64,000 nucleotides of DNA from Leptospira sp. WS92.C1 (GTDB taxonomy: Bacteria; Spirochaetota; Leptospiria; Leptospirales; Leptospiraceae): positions 1,574,001 through 1,638,000 of the forward strand of contig NZ_CP162130.1 of NCBI RefSeq assembly GCF_040833975.1, given 5' to 3'. Below are positions 1 to 12,816 of this stretch, in pieces; positions within the stretch are counted from its first letter, which is position 1; each line of letters opens with the position of its first letter. Both the position numbers and the translations under genes were made by a program. Below the pieces are notes generated by a model. It did not search any database. It was not told the origin of the DNA and saw nothing but the letters and a program-made list of their open reading frames with translations.

Positions 1-2
1 GA

Positions 3-827
<825 letters not shown>

Positions 828-906
828 TCGTTTCGTTTTGAACAAAGGTTCGCTCCGAACTGACTTCGAAATTTCGGAAAGAATCGGCCGAATTGTTCTT
901 CGGTAA

Positions 907-940
907 ACAAAAAAGCCCGTCTCAAAAACGGGCTTTTTTG
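907..940 (+). terminator. Rho-independent terminator after the first gene
   Basis: An AAAAAAGCCCGT arm and an ACGGGCTTTTTT arm flank a short A-rich loop, giving a GC-rich stem followed by a T run on the plus strand. The A run on the left arm means it could also work on the minus strand, but no minus-strand gene ends here. Confidence 0.85.
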
Positions 941-1069
941 TTATTGTTTGCCAAAATTCAGATTTCTAGTTTCAGGAGATAAGGCCGTAAGATCTTTTTT
1001 CTCAAGAAAAAGGATAAACGATCCAGGGCAAACCCGGTGTTTGCTACGGCAGCATTTGGGACGGTTTCT

Positions 1070-1918
1070 ATGAAAACTAGCTTTTCTAAAAACGGAATCC
1101 TTCAAAAAATTGCTCCCAATATGAATCCATTGAAATTTATGGAGAGCCGATTAGGTCACTTTCCGAAATCCTATCGTAGGATTGTTTTAAAAACGTATTT
1201 GATCACGCTTCCTCTCGTATTCAGTTGGGCGTTTCCGAGCTTGATCGCGGGATTGTTTTTTGCGCTGATTCGGAATCTGGATCGAAAGAATTTAGCATTC
1301 TTAAAAGGATCCGCAACTTGGGGTGGGGCCGTTCAGTGGATGACCGGTACTAAATTTTTGAAGTTAGGCGAAATTCACATTCCGACCAAAGGCCATATGA
1401 TTTTTATCAATCACGTAAACGAACTCGATTTTCCGTATGATTGTTTGGTGGTAAACAAACCCTATTTGGCAAACCAAGTGATCAAAAAAACTTTGATCGC
1501 ATACTGGTGGATGAAGGCCATGGGGTCTCAGGTATTCGAATCGTCCAAAGCGGCGACGATCGCGGTTTCGGTCCGAAATCTGCTCAAGGGATTGAATAAA
1601 ACCTCCTTTATCGTTTATCCCGAGGGTCATAATACCTACAGCGAAGAGATTCGCCCGATGCAAAAGGGAATGATCAAACTCGCGTATGAAAATAAGATTC
1701 CCGTGGTTATTGTTTTAAAATCGGGACTTACCGGATATCAAATCGCTGAAAGCGGATTTACAATCGCCTATAAACAAATCGGAACCTATGATCCGACTCA
1801 GTTTTCAACCTGGGAGGAATTTCGAGATTTTCTGTTTGAAACAATGACCAAGGAAAAGAAAGCGTTAGACGTTTTGATCTCGTCCGAAATAAAAAAAGAT
1901 ATGGTACTGACATCTTGA
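1070..1918 (+). CDS. PlsC-like acyltransferase (lysophospholipid acyltransferase family)
   Basis: The 282-residue protein carries the two hallmark motifs of the glycerolipid acyltransferase family: HX4D (His115 and Asp120 from this start, in NHVNELDFPYD) and a YPEG block near residues 183-186. A hydrophobic stretch near residues 45-68 would anchor it in the inner membrane. The family transfers acyl chains to lysophosphatidate or related acceptors; the exact substrate cannot be read from sequence. I chose ATG 1070; an in-frame GTG at 1037 and ATGs further in are alternatives, and none has a strong ribosome site. The stop overlaps the TTG start of the biotin carboxylase gene (TTGA), so the two are probably co-translated. 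Confidence 0.8.
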   Translation: MKTSFSKNGILQKIAPNMNPLKFMESRLGHFPKSYRRIVLKTYLITLPLVFSWAFPSLIAGLFFALIRNLDRKNLAFLKGSATWGGAVQWMTGTKFLKLGEIHIPTKGHMIFINHVNELDFPYDCLVVNKPYLANQVIKKTLIAYWWMKAMGSQVFESSKAATIAVSVRNLLKGLNKTSFIVYPEGHNTYSEEIRPMQKGMIKLAYENKIPVVIVLKSGLTGYQIAESGFTIAYKQIGTYDPTQFSTWEEFRDFLFETMTKEKKALDVLISSEIKKDMVLTS

Positions 1919-3378
1919 TTACGAAACTACTGATCGCAAACCGGGGGGAGATCGCTGTCCGCGTTATACGCACTTGTAAAAAACTAGGAATCAAAACCGT
2001 AGCGGTTTATTCCGAGGTGGACAAGGATTCTCCTCACGTAAAACTCGCGGACGAATCCGTATTTGTCGGCGAACCGAGTCCCACTTCCTCTTATTTAAAT
2101 ATTTCGAATATACTCGAAGCCATTCGTAAAACAAAGGCCGATGCGGTTCATCCCGGATACGGTTTTCTTTCCGAGAAGACGGAATTCGCAAAGGTTTTGG
2201 AAAAGGAAGGTGTTCTTTTTTTGGGACCGACTCCCGAGTCGATGGAGCTGATGGGAGATAAGATCAATTCCAGAATCAAGATGGAAGCCGCAGGGGTTCC
2301 GGTGGTTCCGGGATACAACGGGCAAAATCAGGACCCAAAAAATCTTCAAAAGGAAGCGGAAAGAATCGGATATCCGCTGATGATCAAGGCGACCGCCGGG
2401 GGGGGCGGTAAGGGAATGAAACGGGTTTATAAACCCGAAGAATTTCTTTCCTCGCTCGAATCCGCACAAAGAGAAGCGCTGAAGTCATTCGGAGACGGAA
2501 CCGTCTTTGTGGAAAAATACATAGAAACTCCGAGACATATCGAAGTTCAGGTTTTTGGCGATAAACATGGAAACGTAATGCACCTTTTCGAACGCGAATG
2601 TTCGATCCAGAGAAGACACCAAAAGGTGATCGAGGAGTCTCCGGCGCCGAATCTTCCTGTCGCGCTTCGAGACAAGATCTGTCAGGTCGCGGTAAAGGCG
2701 GCACAATCCATCCAGTATGTCGGAGCCGGGACTGTGGAATTCATTCTCGGGAAAGACGAAAAATTCTACTTTCTGGAAATGAATACGAGACTTCAAGTGG
2801 AACATCCCGTAACCGAATATATCACGGGTCAGGATCTCGTGGAATGGCAGATCCGGGTTGCGGAAGGAAAAAAACTTTCAGATCTGACTGCGGGCAAGGC
2901 CATCACTCAGAACGGACACGCGATCGAAGCGCGTATCTACGCGGAAGATCCTGAAAATAATTTTTTACCCTCCATTGGAATATTAGAATACGTTGAATTT
3001 CCGGATCGAGATTTTTTACGGGTGGATACCGGAGTTGAAACCGGTTCGGAGATCACTGTATTTTACGATCCGATGATCGCGAAGATGATCGCTTGGGGCA
3101 AGACAAGAGAAGAGTGCACCTCGCGATTGAGAGAGTCCATTGACTCTACTGTTATTTTCGGTCCCGTCACGAATACGTTTTATCTTTCCGGAATTCTATC
3201 CCACGAAGAATTTAAAAAGGGACTGACACACACTCACTTTTTGGAAGAACAAACGATCGCATTTACCCCGGAACGCGAAGTGCAAGCGGATGCATTTTCC
3301 TTTGCGGCAGCGGCTCTTTCCGAAAAGAAAAAGTCTTCCGGGATTTGGGAAGCGGTTGGTCAGGGAGGTTTCTGGTGA
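1915..3378 (+). CDS. accC: Biotin carboxylase (acetyl-/propionyl-CoA carboxylase subunit)
   Basis: This 487-residue protein has the full biotin carboxylase layout: an N-terminal domain opening with KLLIANRGEIAVRV, an ATP-grasp domain with the glycine-rich loop KATAGGGGKGMK (about residue 160), the catalytic block ECSIQRRHQKVIEE, and EMNTRLQVEHPVTE (about residue 295). It carboxylates biotin on a carrier protein using ATP and bicarbonate. The start is TTG at 1915, overlapping the upstream stop by one TTGA. The downstream gene encodes the carrier and overlaps by GTGA. No carboxyltransferase gene lies next to it, so which acyl-CoA is carboxylated is open. About 40 residues longer than typical AccC, as in propionyl/methylcrotonyl-type enzymes. 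Confidence 0.93.
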   Translation: MITKLLIANRGEIAVRVIRTCKKLGIKTVAVYSEVDKDSPHVKLADESVFVGEPSPTSSYLNISNILEAIRKTKADAVHPGYGFLSEKTEFAKVLEKEGVLFLGPTPESMELMGDKINSRIKMEAAGVPVVPGYNGQNQDPKNLQKEAERIGYPLMIKATAGGGGKGMKRVYKPEEFLSSLESAQREALKSFGDGTVFVEKYIETPRHIEVQVFGDKHGNVMHLFERECSIQRRHQKVIEESPAPNLPVALRDKICQVAVKAAQSIQYVGAGTVEFILGKDEKFYFLEMNTRLQVEHPVTEYITGQDLVEWQIRVAEGKKLSDLTAGKAITQNGHAIEARIYAEDPENNFLPSIGILEYVEFPDRDFLRVDTGVETGSEITVFYDPMIAKMIAWGKTREECTSRLRESIDSTVIFGPVTNTFYLSGILSHEEFKKGLTHTHFLEEQTIAFTPEREVQADAFSFAAAALSEKKKSSGIWEAVGQGGFW

Positions 3379-3875
3379 TCGAAGAAAATTTTCGTTTTAG
3401 ACATAGAGATGAGGAAATTCCTGTAAGGGTTCGTTCGAATTCACCCGGAGAAACGTCCGTATCGATTTTATTAGACGGTATCGTTTACGATTTTAGAATT
3501 TCTCGAAATTTTCAGAGCGAAGGAAACGGTCTTTTTTCGGGTCCCGGAAATCACTGGAGAATTCTCCGAAAAGGGAATCAGATTTTTATCCACTACAGAG
3601 GCTGGAATACAAAAATTCTACTTTCCAATCGTGAGATTCACTTACAGGAAGGAAGCGGAGGATTGATCAAGAGTCCGATGCCCGGAAAGGTGATCCGAGT
3701 TCTTGTAAAATCCGGAGACGCCGTCAAAAAAGGAACCGTCCTCGCAATCGTGGAAGCGATGAAGATGGAAAATAACATTCTTTCTCCGGGGGTCGGGAGC
3801 GTCGAAGAGGTTTCGATCACAGAAGGAAGTATGATTTCTCAAGACGATATCATTCTCAAATTGAATCTGGGATGA
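3375..3875 (+). CDS. Biotin carboxyl carrier protein
   Basis: The last 70 residues form a biotinyl domain with the biotinylation motif EAMKMEN (Lys130). The first roughly 90 residues are a less conserved beta-rich segment, as seen in carrier parts of propionyl-type carboxylases. The start is a GTG at 3375, inside a GTGA overlap with the stop of the biotin carboxylase, and a near-perfect ribosome site GGGAGGTT sits just upstream at 3363-3370. This overlap argues for coupled translation and a 1:1 complex. An upstream in-frame start at 3345 exists but would bury itself in the accC gene. Confidence 0.9.
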   Translation: MIEENFRFRHRDEEIPVRVRSNSPGETSVSILLDGIVYDFRISRNFQSEGNGLFSGPGNHWRILRKGNQIFIHYRGWNTKILLSNREIHLQEGSGGLIKSPMPGKVIRVLVKSGDAVKKGTVLAIVEAMKMENNILSPGVGSVEEVSITEGSMISQDDIILKLNLG

Positions 3876-4043
3876 GGCAGACGTCTATTCCAAATCGAAG
3901 ATGATTCTCGAACTTTGATTTTTTATGAATTTTTAAATGGAATTTGGGATTCTAATTTCCGATTTTCTCGAAAGTTTTAAAAGCCGATCGATTTCATTTT
4001 TCGCGAGTAGGAAGTCGGGATTTTTCCGTGATTATACTTTGGC

Positions 4044-4096
4044 GCGGACTTCAAGTCCGGGATCAAGAGTTTTTCAGTGAGACAGTTTGTCGGAAG
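4044..4096 (+). repeat. Dispersed intergenic repeat, copy A
   Basis: Starts with the palindrome GCGGACTTCAAGTCCG, continues with an ATCAAG..TTTTTCAG segment and ends in GTTTGTCGGAAG. The same order of blocks occurs at 9274-9333 (minus), 22513-22575, 27398-27458 (minus) and 34966-35024. It lies in the 289-bp gap between the carrier protein gene and the M23 peptidase gene; nothing else is seen in that gap. Confidence 0.7.
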
Positions 4097-4164
4097 AAAT
4101 AAAATCATTTGAAAATTAGGATTGACGGACGTATCAATTTGGATTTGTCTCCGTATCGAAATCG

Positions 4165-4791
4165 ATGAGTCTGCGAAAAGTTATGATCAATGTCTTTCTA
4201 ATAAGACTTGGCTTTACCATTTGTCTTTTTATTTCTTCCGAACTTCTTTCAAACGAAGAACTTTCTCTCGAATCCGCGGAAGAATTTTTTTTCAATCATC
4301 CCGATTCTATTTCTGACGGTTTTGATTTCCCGGTAGGAATTCCGAACGCAAAAGGTTATATCGATAAACAACCATTTGGCGCCAATTTTCATTTAGGAGA
4401 AGATTGGAACGCAATTGGAAGAAACGACTACGGTGATCCTGTGTATGCGGTCTCTCATGGAATCGTAAAATTTGCGGGGGAGGAAGGGCCGGGTTGGGGC
4501 AACGTTGTGATTCTCACTCATCGTCTTCCGTCCGGAAGATGGGTCAACTCTCTCTATGCACATCTTTCGACGATGCACGTAAAGAAAGGAGATAAAGTTC
4601 GCAAAGGAAAAAAGATCGGAAGGATCGGAGACGCAAACCGCAGATACGGACCTCATCTTCATTTCGAACTCAGGGATGATTTTTTTCTTCCAACCGGAAG
4701 CGGTTACAGCAGGGATACACAAGGTTATCTCAATCCGAAAGTTTTTATACGAGCGAATCGAAAGCTGAAACGAACCTCTAAAGTTTTATAA
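4165..4791 (+). CDS. M23 family (LytM-like) metallopeptidase, exported
   Basis: The 208-residue protein has an N-terminal hydrophobic signal region (residues 8-27) and a lysostaphin/LytM-type M23 domain over about residues 75-170. Zinc ligands of the family are visible as HxxxD (His76, Asp80) and HxH (His164, His166), with the accessory His133 in YAHLS. M23 enzymes cut peptidoglycan cross-links or act as degenerate activators; the intact ligands suggest an active enzyme in the periplasm. ATG 4183 is an alternative start that would still leave the signal region. It stands alone, with long gaps on both sides. Confidence 0.85.
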   Translation: MSLRKVMINVFLIRLGFTICLFISSELLSNEELSLESAEEFFFNHPDSISDGFDFPVGIPNAKGYIDKQPFGANFHLGEDWNAIGRNDYGDPVYAVSHGIVKFAGEEGPGWGNVVILTHRLPSGRWVNSLYAHLSTMHVKKGDKVRKGKKIGRIGDANRRYGPHLHFELRDDFFLPTGSGYSRDTQGYLNPKVFIRANRKLKRTSKVL

Positions 4792-5139
4792 ATGAAAAAG
4801 ATCGGAACGATTCATTTTCTTCCAATCGAAGAATGCCTTACAAAGAATACAAGGTGATCTCAACTCGAAAGAGTTTATTCGTTCTTACCGAAAGCCGCCT
4901 CAAAAGTAGTTTTCGAAAAAGCTTACAAAACCTTTTCAATTATAAGATTGAAATACGATTGGAACTGGAACCTCATGTCGAACCTTCCAGTTATTATACC
5001 AAATGTTATGAATAAGAGGTCTTGGACCTAAAATTTCGTATCGTATTTCCAATTTCTTGTAAATTCTTAGAAAAATCCTATTGACAGCATCCGAGCAAAC
5101 AGGTTCCGTTTTGTTCTGAAATATATAAACAGGAACTCC
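4792..5139. other. Intergenic region, no gene seen
   Basis: 348 bp between the M23 peptidase and the first BamA-like gene. A short plus-strand frame at 4833-5015 has no ribosome site or recognisable content. A TTGACA sits at 5081-5086 but no good -10 box lies 16-18 bp after it, so the promoter of the next gene is not identified. The downstream start at 5140 is preceded by AGGAA at 5131-5135. Confidence 0.4.
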
Positions 5140-6690
5140 ATGAAGAATTTTCTGAAAATCGTAAGTTTTGCAATCGGTCTGCTGATTCTTTCCTTAGGAA
5201 GAACCGTTCAGGCACAACCAATTCCGGAGGTTCAAAAACCTCCTGTGGCTTCTGGGGTGGATATACCTCGCGAACCGAGAAAGGATCTTCCCTTTCCAAT
5301 CTCCGAAATGAGACGTTTAACGGTTCGAGATATCTCCAAGAAAAAAGAAGGCTGGTTTCCTACCGGACTTCCGCTTTTGAATTCCGATCCAAACGTAGGG
5401 GTGGGTTATGGGGTCCGGGTTTTCTTGATCAATAACGGTAAAAAAACCGATCCGTTTTTTGAATACACTCCGTATCGTTTTCGAATGTTCGCGCAGTATT
5501 TCAATACTACAAAAAACAGACAGTATCAGGATATCAGTTTTGATGCTCCGTATATTTTTGATTCTCAGTGGAGAGTGAGGGGGGATTTGATCTATGATAC
5601 AAACCCGAACACGTTGTTTTACGGGATCGGTGAACAATCTTTACAAACCTTGAGCTATCAAGAAAGAAATCAACCCGGCGGGGAAATCGTTCGAAACGCA
5701 ACCTATCACGATCGAGAACAAAATATCTTTTTTACAAGACCCGGAGGACCCGGAGATCCGGTGGAATTTCAGGGCACAAACTATTCCGGTTTTCCTGCAA
5801 ACGACGCCTTTCGAGTCACGGATCGGATGTACAACCGATACGATATTCGTTCTCCTCAGGCAAACATGAGCGGAGAGCGTAACTATTTTGGCGGTTTACT
5901 TCGTTTAGTGGCCGGGGTCCGGGTTTCTCAGAACATCGTCAAAACTTTTGACGGTCAATTTGTAAAGAGTACGGATCCGCTTACGGAAGGAACCCCTTTG
6001 AGCGCGTCGGGAATCGCTCCGAACGGAAAGACAAAGGTTACAGAAGAAGCAGAGGCTGGAAGAATCATCGGTCTTCAGGGCGGAAATGTAAATTCCGTAA
6101 GAGTCGGGTTGGTTTTAGATACAAGAGACTTGGAGCCGGATCCGAACCGAGGTATCTTTTTAGAAGCAACTTATGAAAAGGTCGCTAAGGCTCTTGGTTC
6201 CGATTTTCAATATTCCAAATACTTTACTCAGATGAAATTTTTCTACAGCCCGTTTCCAAAAACTTTTGAAAAACTGGTAATCGCAGGTCGAGGGGCATTT
6301 GGTATGACGGAAGGGGATGCGCCCTTTTTTGAATACAGAAACCTTTGGTCCACAGAGGGCGGGATTACCGGATTGGGCGGTTTGAGAACTTTACGCGGTT
6401 ACAAACAGGATCGATTTGCAGGAAAGGCAATGGGATGGGGAAACATAGAGCTTCGTTGGAAATTTTTCGATTTTAACGTTGCAGGACAACATTTCGCATT
6501 GAACCTCGTTCCGTTTATGGACTTTGGCCGAGTCTGGGACGACGAGCATAACGTGGGTCTGAAAGATTATAAATATTCAAGAGGTTTGGGATTTAGAATC
6601 GCATGGAATCAGAGCACGATCCTGATGTTGGATTACGCCGTTTCCAAAGAAGACAAACAGATCTTTATGAACTTTAACCACATTTTCTGA
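5140..6690 (+). CDS. BamA/TamA-like outer-membrane beta-barrel protein (first paralogue)
   Basis: 516 residues with a cleavable signal peptide (hydrophobic residues 6-22, Ala-Gln-Ala near 25-27). A conserved N-terminal segment (about 47-95, with [16 protein letters not shown]) leads into a long run of alternating hydrophobic strands and the surface-antigen (D15/Omp85) type C-terminus, including [13 protein letters not shown] near residue 420, which resembles the (V/I)RG(F/Y) lid-lock motif of Omp85 barrels. The last residue is Phe, the usual outer-membrane barrel signature. No POTRA repeats are apparent, so it is a barrel-only relative rather than BamA itself. A second copy with nearly the same layout lies at 7685-9214. 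Role unknown; transport or secretion is possible. Confidence 0.8.
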   Translation: MKNFLKIVSFAIGLLILSLGRTVQAQPIPEVQKPPVASGVDIPREPRKDLPFPISEMRRLTVRDISKKKEGWFPTGLPLLNSDPNVGVGYGVRVFLINNGKKTDPFFEYTPYRFRMFAQYFNTTKNRQYQDISFDAPYIFDSQWRVRGDLIYDTNPNTLFYGIGEQSLQTLSYQERNQPGGEIVRNATYHDREQNIFFTRPGGPGDPVEFQGTNYSGFPANDAFRVTDRMYNRYDIRSPQANMSGERNYFGGLLRLVAGVRVSQNIVKTFDGQFVKSTDPLTEGTPLSASGIAPNGKTKVTEEAEAGRIIGLQGGNVNSVRVGLVLDTRDLEPDPNRGIFLEATYEKVAKALGSDFQYSKYFTQMKFFYSPFPKTFEKLVIAGRGAFGMTEGDAPFFEYRNLWSTEGGITGLGGLRTLRGYKQDRFAGKAMGWGNIELRWKFFDFNVAGQHFALNLVPFMDFGRVWDDEHNVGLKDYKYSRGLGFRIAWNQSTILMLDYAVSKEDKQIFMNFNHIF

Positions 6691-6697
6691 GGAAATC

Positions 6698-7384
6698 ATG
6701 AAAAAATATAAGAATATTCTAATGTTGAGTATCGCTCTCTCTTTATTTGCAAACTGCGAAGAAAAATTGGATGATACAACTCTGGGTTATATCAACGAAG
6801 AGCAAAAGGTGCTTCTTGCAGGAATGGCATTTTTTAACTCTTACGTAGCCAATCCTGCATCGGGGACGGTTACGGATCCTGTAACCGGTTTGATGTGGAA
6901 GATTTGTACTCAGGGGCAGGTTCTCCGAATTAACGCAGGAACCGGGTTGTATGATTGTGAAGGAGTTGCGGGAACTTCCACCGTGATCGGTCGATATGGA
7001 GCAAATCTGCTTCAATACTGCTCGCTCAATCTGAACGATTGTAATACGATTTCTTTTCCTTCCGTTTTGGTAGGACAGAACACCGGTCTTTCTGGAACCA
7101 GCGAGGCGTTTGACTCCTGCGATCAGGATACGACGGGGGGACATACCGATTGGAGAGTCGCCTCATTTCCGGAGTTAAGAGGTTTGACCCTTGCAGGAAG
7201 TTTGAACTCTTTATTGATCAAATTTCCAAATACTGTGGAAGATTATTATTGGAGTTCTTGGGCAAAAGAGGGAAAAGTTGATACGGCAAGAGCCATCAGT
7301 TTTACACGAGCCCATTTTGGAGAAGAAACTTCGGTTAGCAAAACGAGTCGATACTTCGTTCGTTGCGTAAGGAATCTTCCTTAA
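6698..7384 (+). CDS. Lipoprotein with DUF1566-like domain
   Basis: The 228-residue protein starts with a lipoprotein signal ending in LFANC (Cys20), a spirochaetal-type lipobox. The mature part contains [12 protein letters not shown] (about 60-70), [12 protein letters not shown] (about 150) and a C-terminal RYFVRCVRN. These blocks are typical of the DUF1566/Lcl C-terminal family, a compact Cys-containing fold found in many surface proteins of Leptospira. It begins 8 bp after the first barrel gene with GAGGAAATC as ribosome site, so the two are co-transcribed. Its placement between two related barrels suggests a surface partner, which is inference. Confidence 0.8.
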   Translation: MKKYKNILMLSIALSLFANCEEKLDDTTLGYINEEQKVLLAGMAFFNSYVANPASGTVTDPVTGLMWKICTQGQVLRINAGTGLYDCEGVAGTSTVIGRYGANLLQYCSLNLNDCNTISFPSVLVGQNTGLSGTSEAFDSCDQDTTGGHTDWRVASFPELRGLTLAGSLNSLLIKFPNTVEDYYWSSWAKEGKVDTARAISFTRAHFGEETSVSKTSRYFVRCVRNLP

Positions 7385-7684
7385 TTTTACAAATGGATTT
7401 CTCTCGGGTTTATCTTTTTTCAGATAGCCTGGGAGAAATCGATGAAGCTCGTTCGTTGGAAACGAAGTTTTGATCTAAAAGTTTTTACTTTCAAAAAAAG
7501 TTTTTCCCCGCTTTGATCGTTTTACCGGGATCTTTGCGAATCCAATGAGAGATCGCTCCGGAATTGTTTGTTTCAAATCTAAAAATCGAATTCGATGATA
7601 AAAATATAAATATGAGCATGGATTCATATTCGCTTTGACATTTGAAAAGGATGAGTTAGAAAATCAAAATCCTTTTGGTATGAT
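7385..7684. other. Intergenic region, no gene seen
   Basis: 300 bp between the DUF1566 lipoprotein gene and the second barrel gene. AT-rich, with no recognisable RNA, repeat or clear terminator. It probably carries the promoter for the second barrel gene, but no convincing -35/-10 pair was found. Confidence 0.4.
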
Positions 7685-9214
7685 ATGATGAAACGCAAAG
7701 TTTTTTTTTGGATTCCTATCTGCTTTCTTTTTGTTTTCTTCTTTTTTGTTTTTGATTTAACGGCTCAGGAAAATTTTTCAGGCTGCGATAAACCCGATGA
7801 AAGAAAGGATCTTCCCTTTCCGATTGATCGGGTAAAGCAAATGTGTAAAAAGGATTTGGAGAATAAAAAAGAAGGTTGGTATCCGACCGGACTTCCTCTG
7901 ATCAACTCCGACCCCAATGAAGGGATCGGATACGGGGTTCGGATATACGCATACAATAACGGGAAAAAAACGGATCCGCTTTTCGAATACACTCCCTATC
8001 GACTTCGTTTTTTCGCACAGTATTTTAATACGACAAAAAATGCTCAGTATCATCAGCTAAGTTTTGATTTGCCTTATGTAGCAAATACTCAGTGGAGACT
8101 CCGAGCGGATGCTTTTCTGACGATCACCCCGACCACTCTTTACTTTGGAGTGGGCGAATCCTCTCTCAAACCCTTGAGTTATCAGGAGAGAAATCAATCC
8201 GGAGCCCCACAGGTTCAAAATGCACAATATACAACGCAAGAATCTACATATCAGTTTCAGAGACCGGGCGGTCCGGGGGATCCGATCGAGTTAGGGGGAA
8301 GAGTTTATTCCGGAATGCAACCGCAACCCGGTTTTGCAATTACGGATCGTATGTACAACCGTTATACGATTCAGACTCCGCAGGTAAATTTTAGCTCGGA
8401 GCGATCTTTTTTTCACGGAACGGTTCGCCTTGTAGCAGGATTTCGTCTTTCGAACAATATCATTCAGACATACGACGGTAAGTTTGTAAAATCGATTGAT
8501 CCGCTTTACGAAGGAACACCTCTGAGTAATTCGGGAGAGGTTCCGAATGCAAAGACCCGTCTAACGGAAGATGCACAGGCCGGAAAAGTTTTAGGATACT
8601 CGGGCGGTATTGTAAACACTGCTAAGATCGGTTTGGTTTATGATACGCGTGATTTCGAACCGGATCCCAACTCCGGAGTGTTTCTCGAAGCGACTTATGA
8701 GAAAGCATCCAAAGCGATCGGATCTAATTTTGATTTTCAAAAATACTTCGGACACGCGAAATTTTTTTACAGTCCGTTTCCAAAACACTTTGAAAAATTG
8801 GTTTTTGCCTCTCGTTTCGGTTTCGGAGTATCCGACGGAGACGTTCCGTTTTTTGAATATAGAAACTTATGGGGAACCGAAAACACGGTCTCCGGTCTCG
8901 GCGGTTTGAGAACCTTACGCGGTTACAAACAAGATCGTTTCGTGGGACGGGCCATGGGTTTTGGAACTGTGGAAGTTCGTTGGAAGTTTTTCGATTTTTC
9001 GGCGGGAGGCGAATATTTTGCCCTCAATCTGGTTCCATTTTGGGATTTCGGTCGTGTTTGGAACGACGAACACAAAGCGGGATTGAAGGACTACAAATAT
9101 TCGCAAGGTTTAGGTCTCAGAATCGCTTGGAATCAGGCTACCATCATCATGATCGATTACGCCGTTTCCAGAGAAGACAAACAGTTATTCGTAAACTTCA
9201 GTCATGTTTTCTAA
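7685..9214 (+). CDS. BamA/TamA-like outer-membrane beta-barrel protein (second paralogue)
   Basis: 509 residues, close in length and colinear with the protein at 5140-6690. Shared blocks include [65 protein letters not shown] and a C-terminus ending NFSHVF. A signal peptide is clear (hydrophobic residues 5-23, cleavage near LTAQ). As in its partner, the C-terminal Phe marks an outer-membrane barrel, and no POTRA domains are seen. Two ATGs stand in a row at 7685 and 7688 with a weak ribosome site. The two genes look like a tandem duplication interrupted by the lipoprotein gene. Function unknown. Confidence 0.8.
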   Translation: MMKRKVFFWIPICFLFVFFFFVFDLTAQENFSGCDKPDERKDLPFPIDRVKQMCKKDLENKKEGWYPTGLPLINSDPNEGIGYGVRIYAYNNGKKTDPLFEYTPYRLRFFAQYFNTTKNAQYHQLSFDLPYVANTQWRLRADAFLTITPTTLYFGVGESSLKPLSYQERNQSGAPQVQNAQYTTQESTYQFQRPGGPGDPIELGGRVYSGMQPQPGFAITDRMYNRYTIQTPQVNFSSERSFFHGTVRLVAGFRLSNNIIQTYDGKFVKSIDPLYEGTPLSNSGEVPNAKTRLTEDAQAGKVLGYSGGIVNTAKIGLVYDTRDFEPDPNSGVFLEATYEKASKAIGSNFDFQKYFGHAKFFYSPFPKHFEKLVFASRFGFGVSDGDVPFFEYRNLWGTENTVSGLGGLRTLRGYKQDRFVGRAMGFGTVEVRWKFFDFSAGGEYFALNLVPFWDFGRVWNDEHKAGLKDYKYSQGLGLRIAWNQATIIMIDYAVSREDKQLFVNFSHVF

Positions 9215-9273
9215 TATTCAAAATTCTGAATTTTATTTGAGAATCGTTTTTCGGAACTGCCGGAAGGCCGGAA

Positions 9274-9333
9274 AGTTGTTCCGACAAACTTATTTTATCG
9301 TAAAATAGGCTTGATTGCGGACTTTAAGTCCGC
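9274..9333 (-). repeat. Dispersed intergenic repeat, copy B
   Basis: Read on the minus strand it opens with the perfect palindrome GCGGACTTAAAGTCCGC and closes with GTTTGTCGGAACAACT, the same block order as the other four copies. It lies between two convergent genes and is followed by a small hairpin ACGGC-AAAA-GCCGT at 9347-9360. The palindromes may double as a transcription stop between the barrel gene and nadB, but no T run supports that. Confidence 0.75.
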
Positions 9334-9393
9334 TTTACAGGATACTACGGCAAAAGCCGTCTATCAGAATTTTCTACGGTGATTCTGCCGACT

Positions 9394-10992
9394 TTAAAGA
9401 GAAACTTTATCATTCCGGATTTCGGTATCCAGACGAGAAGGATTCCTGTTTTCGGGATAGTCCGTGGAAAAATGCAAACCTCTGCTTTCCTTTCTGGCGA
9501 GAGCGGAACGGATGATGAGTTCGCCGACGATCACAAGGTTTCTGAGTTCGATCAAAGGATTGGTGATGACGGTTCTGTTGTAGTAGTCTTTTACTTCTTC
9601 GTAGATCAAATCCATTCTTCGCTTCGCTCTTTCCAGTCTTAAATTGGATCGAACGATTCCCACATAATTGCTCATCGTGCTTTTGATTTCGCTCAGATCG
9701 TGAGAGATTAAAACCCATTCTTCCGTATTTACCATTCCTTCTTTGTTCCAGGAAGGGATCTGATCGTGAGCTTTCGCGAATTCCGGTTTTTGTTTTTCGA
9801 TTCGTTTTGCGATCCGATTGGAAAATACAAGACATTCCAAAAGACTGTTGGACGCGAGTCTGTTTCCGCCGTGAACTCCGGTGCACGCGGTTTCCCCCGC
9901 TGCGGATAAGCTTGCGATGGTGGTTCTACCTTCCAAATCGGAAGCGACTCCTCCGCAGAGAAAGTGCGCTACGGGTACGACCGGAATTCGATCTATAGTG
10001 ATGTCGATTCCCAACTCCTTACATTTTTCATAGATGGACGGAAAAGAATCTTTGATCTGAGAAGCGGGTAGGTGAGTGATGTCCAGCCAGACGTGATCTT
10101 CCCCCCTCTTTTTCATTTCGGAATCGATCGCCCTTGCAACCACGTCCCTAGGAGCGAGATCTCCCATCGGATGATACCGTTTCATAAACGGCTTTCCGTC
10201 TTTGCTGAGAAGGATCGCACCTTTGCCTCGAACCGCTTCCGAAATTAAAAAAGAATCCCCCTCCTCGTGATAAAGAGCCGTTGGATGGAATTGATAGAAC
10301 TCCATATTCTTTATCAAGGCTCCGGCTCTGTAAGCGGAAGCGACCCCGTCTCCGGTGGCGATTTTCGGATTGGTAGTATGAGAATAAACCTGTCCCGCAC
10401 CACCGGTCGCGAGAATCGTTTCTTTCGCAAGGATGGGAAATACTTCTCCGGTATGATTGGAAAGAACATAGGCTCCGTAACAGACGAGTCCCTTTTGTTT
10501 GAGATGATGGGGAGTGATGAGATCTACAAGAGTATGGTATTCTAAAATTTGAATATTCGAATTTTTCTTAACAACGTTTAGAAGGGTTTTTTCGATTTCT
10601 CGGCCGGTCCGATCGTGTGCGTGGACGATTCGATTCTTACCGTGTCCTCCCTCCCGCGAGAGATCGAACTTTCCGGATGGTTCCAAATTGAACGGAACCC
10701 CGTAATTCAAGAGTTCTTTTACGAGAGGAGGGCCTTCTTCCACAAGAACCTGAACCGCCGCGGGATCGCAGAGCCAGGCTCCCGCTTCGAGTGTGTCCCG
10801 GACGTGGTCTTCGAGTTTATCGCCTTCCGCAAACACGGAAGCGATTCCCCCCTGAGCATAGTTTGTATTGGATTCGTAATCGGATTTTTTAGTGACGACG
10901 ATCACCGAGCCGAAGGGAGCAAGTTTCAAGGCCGCGAATAGACCGGTGATTCCGCTCCCTAGGACTAAGAAGTCCGTTTTAGTACGGGGCAT
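9394..10992 (-). CDS. nadB: L-aspartate oxidase
   Basis: The 532-residue flavoprotein opens with the FAD-binding dinucleotide fold ([15 protein letters not shown], residues 10-24) and has the succinate dehydrogenase/fumarate reductase flavoprotein layout, including QGGIASV, the [11 protein letters not shown] block and [12 protein letters not shown]. It oxidises aspartate to iminoaspartate, the first step of de novo NAD synthesis, in the cytosol. The start at 10992 is 2 bp after the stop of the protease gene, so the two form one transcript. Partners nadA and nadC are not in the window. Confidence 0.93.
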   Translation of the reverse strand: MPRTKTDFLVLGSGITGLFAALKLAPFGSVIVVTKKSDYESNTNYAQGGIASVFAEGDKLEDHVRDTLEAGAWLCDPAAVQVLVEEGPPLVKELLNYGVPFNLEPSGKFDLSREGGHGKNRIVHAHDRTGREIEKTLLNVVKKNSNIQILEYHTLVDLITPHHLKQKGLVCYGAYVLSNHTGEVFPILAKETILATGGAGQVYSHTTNPKIATGDGVASAYRAGALIKNMEFYQFHPTALYHEEGDSFLISEAVRGKGAILLSKDGKPFMKRYHPMGDLAPRDVVARAIDSEMKKRGEDHVWLDITHLPASQIKDSFPSIYEKCKELGIDITIDRIPVVPVAHFLCGGVASDLEGRTTIASLSAAGETACTGVHGGNRLASNSLLECLVFSNRIAKRIEKQKPEFAKAHDQIPSWNKEGMVNTEEWVLISHDLSEIKSTMSNYVGIVRSNLRLERAKRRMDLIYEEVKDYYNRTVITNPLIELRNLVIVGELIIRSALARKESRGLHFSTDYPENRNPSRLDTEIRNDKVSL

Positions 10993-10994
10993 GA

Positions 10995-12812
<1,818 letters not shown>

Positions 12813-12816
12813 ACTA

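Noticed and set aside
4833..5015. Short frame between the M23 and barrel genes
   Set aside because: No ribosome site, no hydrophobic segment or motif, and composition like non-coding sequence.
5081..5109. TTGACA as -35 box for the first barrel gene
   Set aside because: No -10-like hexamer at 16-18 bp; the AT-rich ATATATAAA lies too far downstream.
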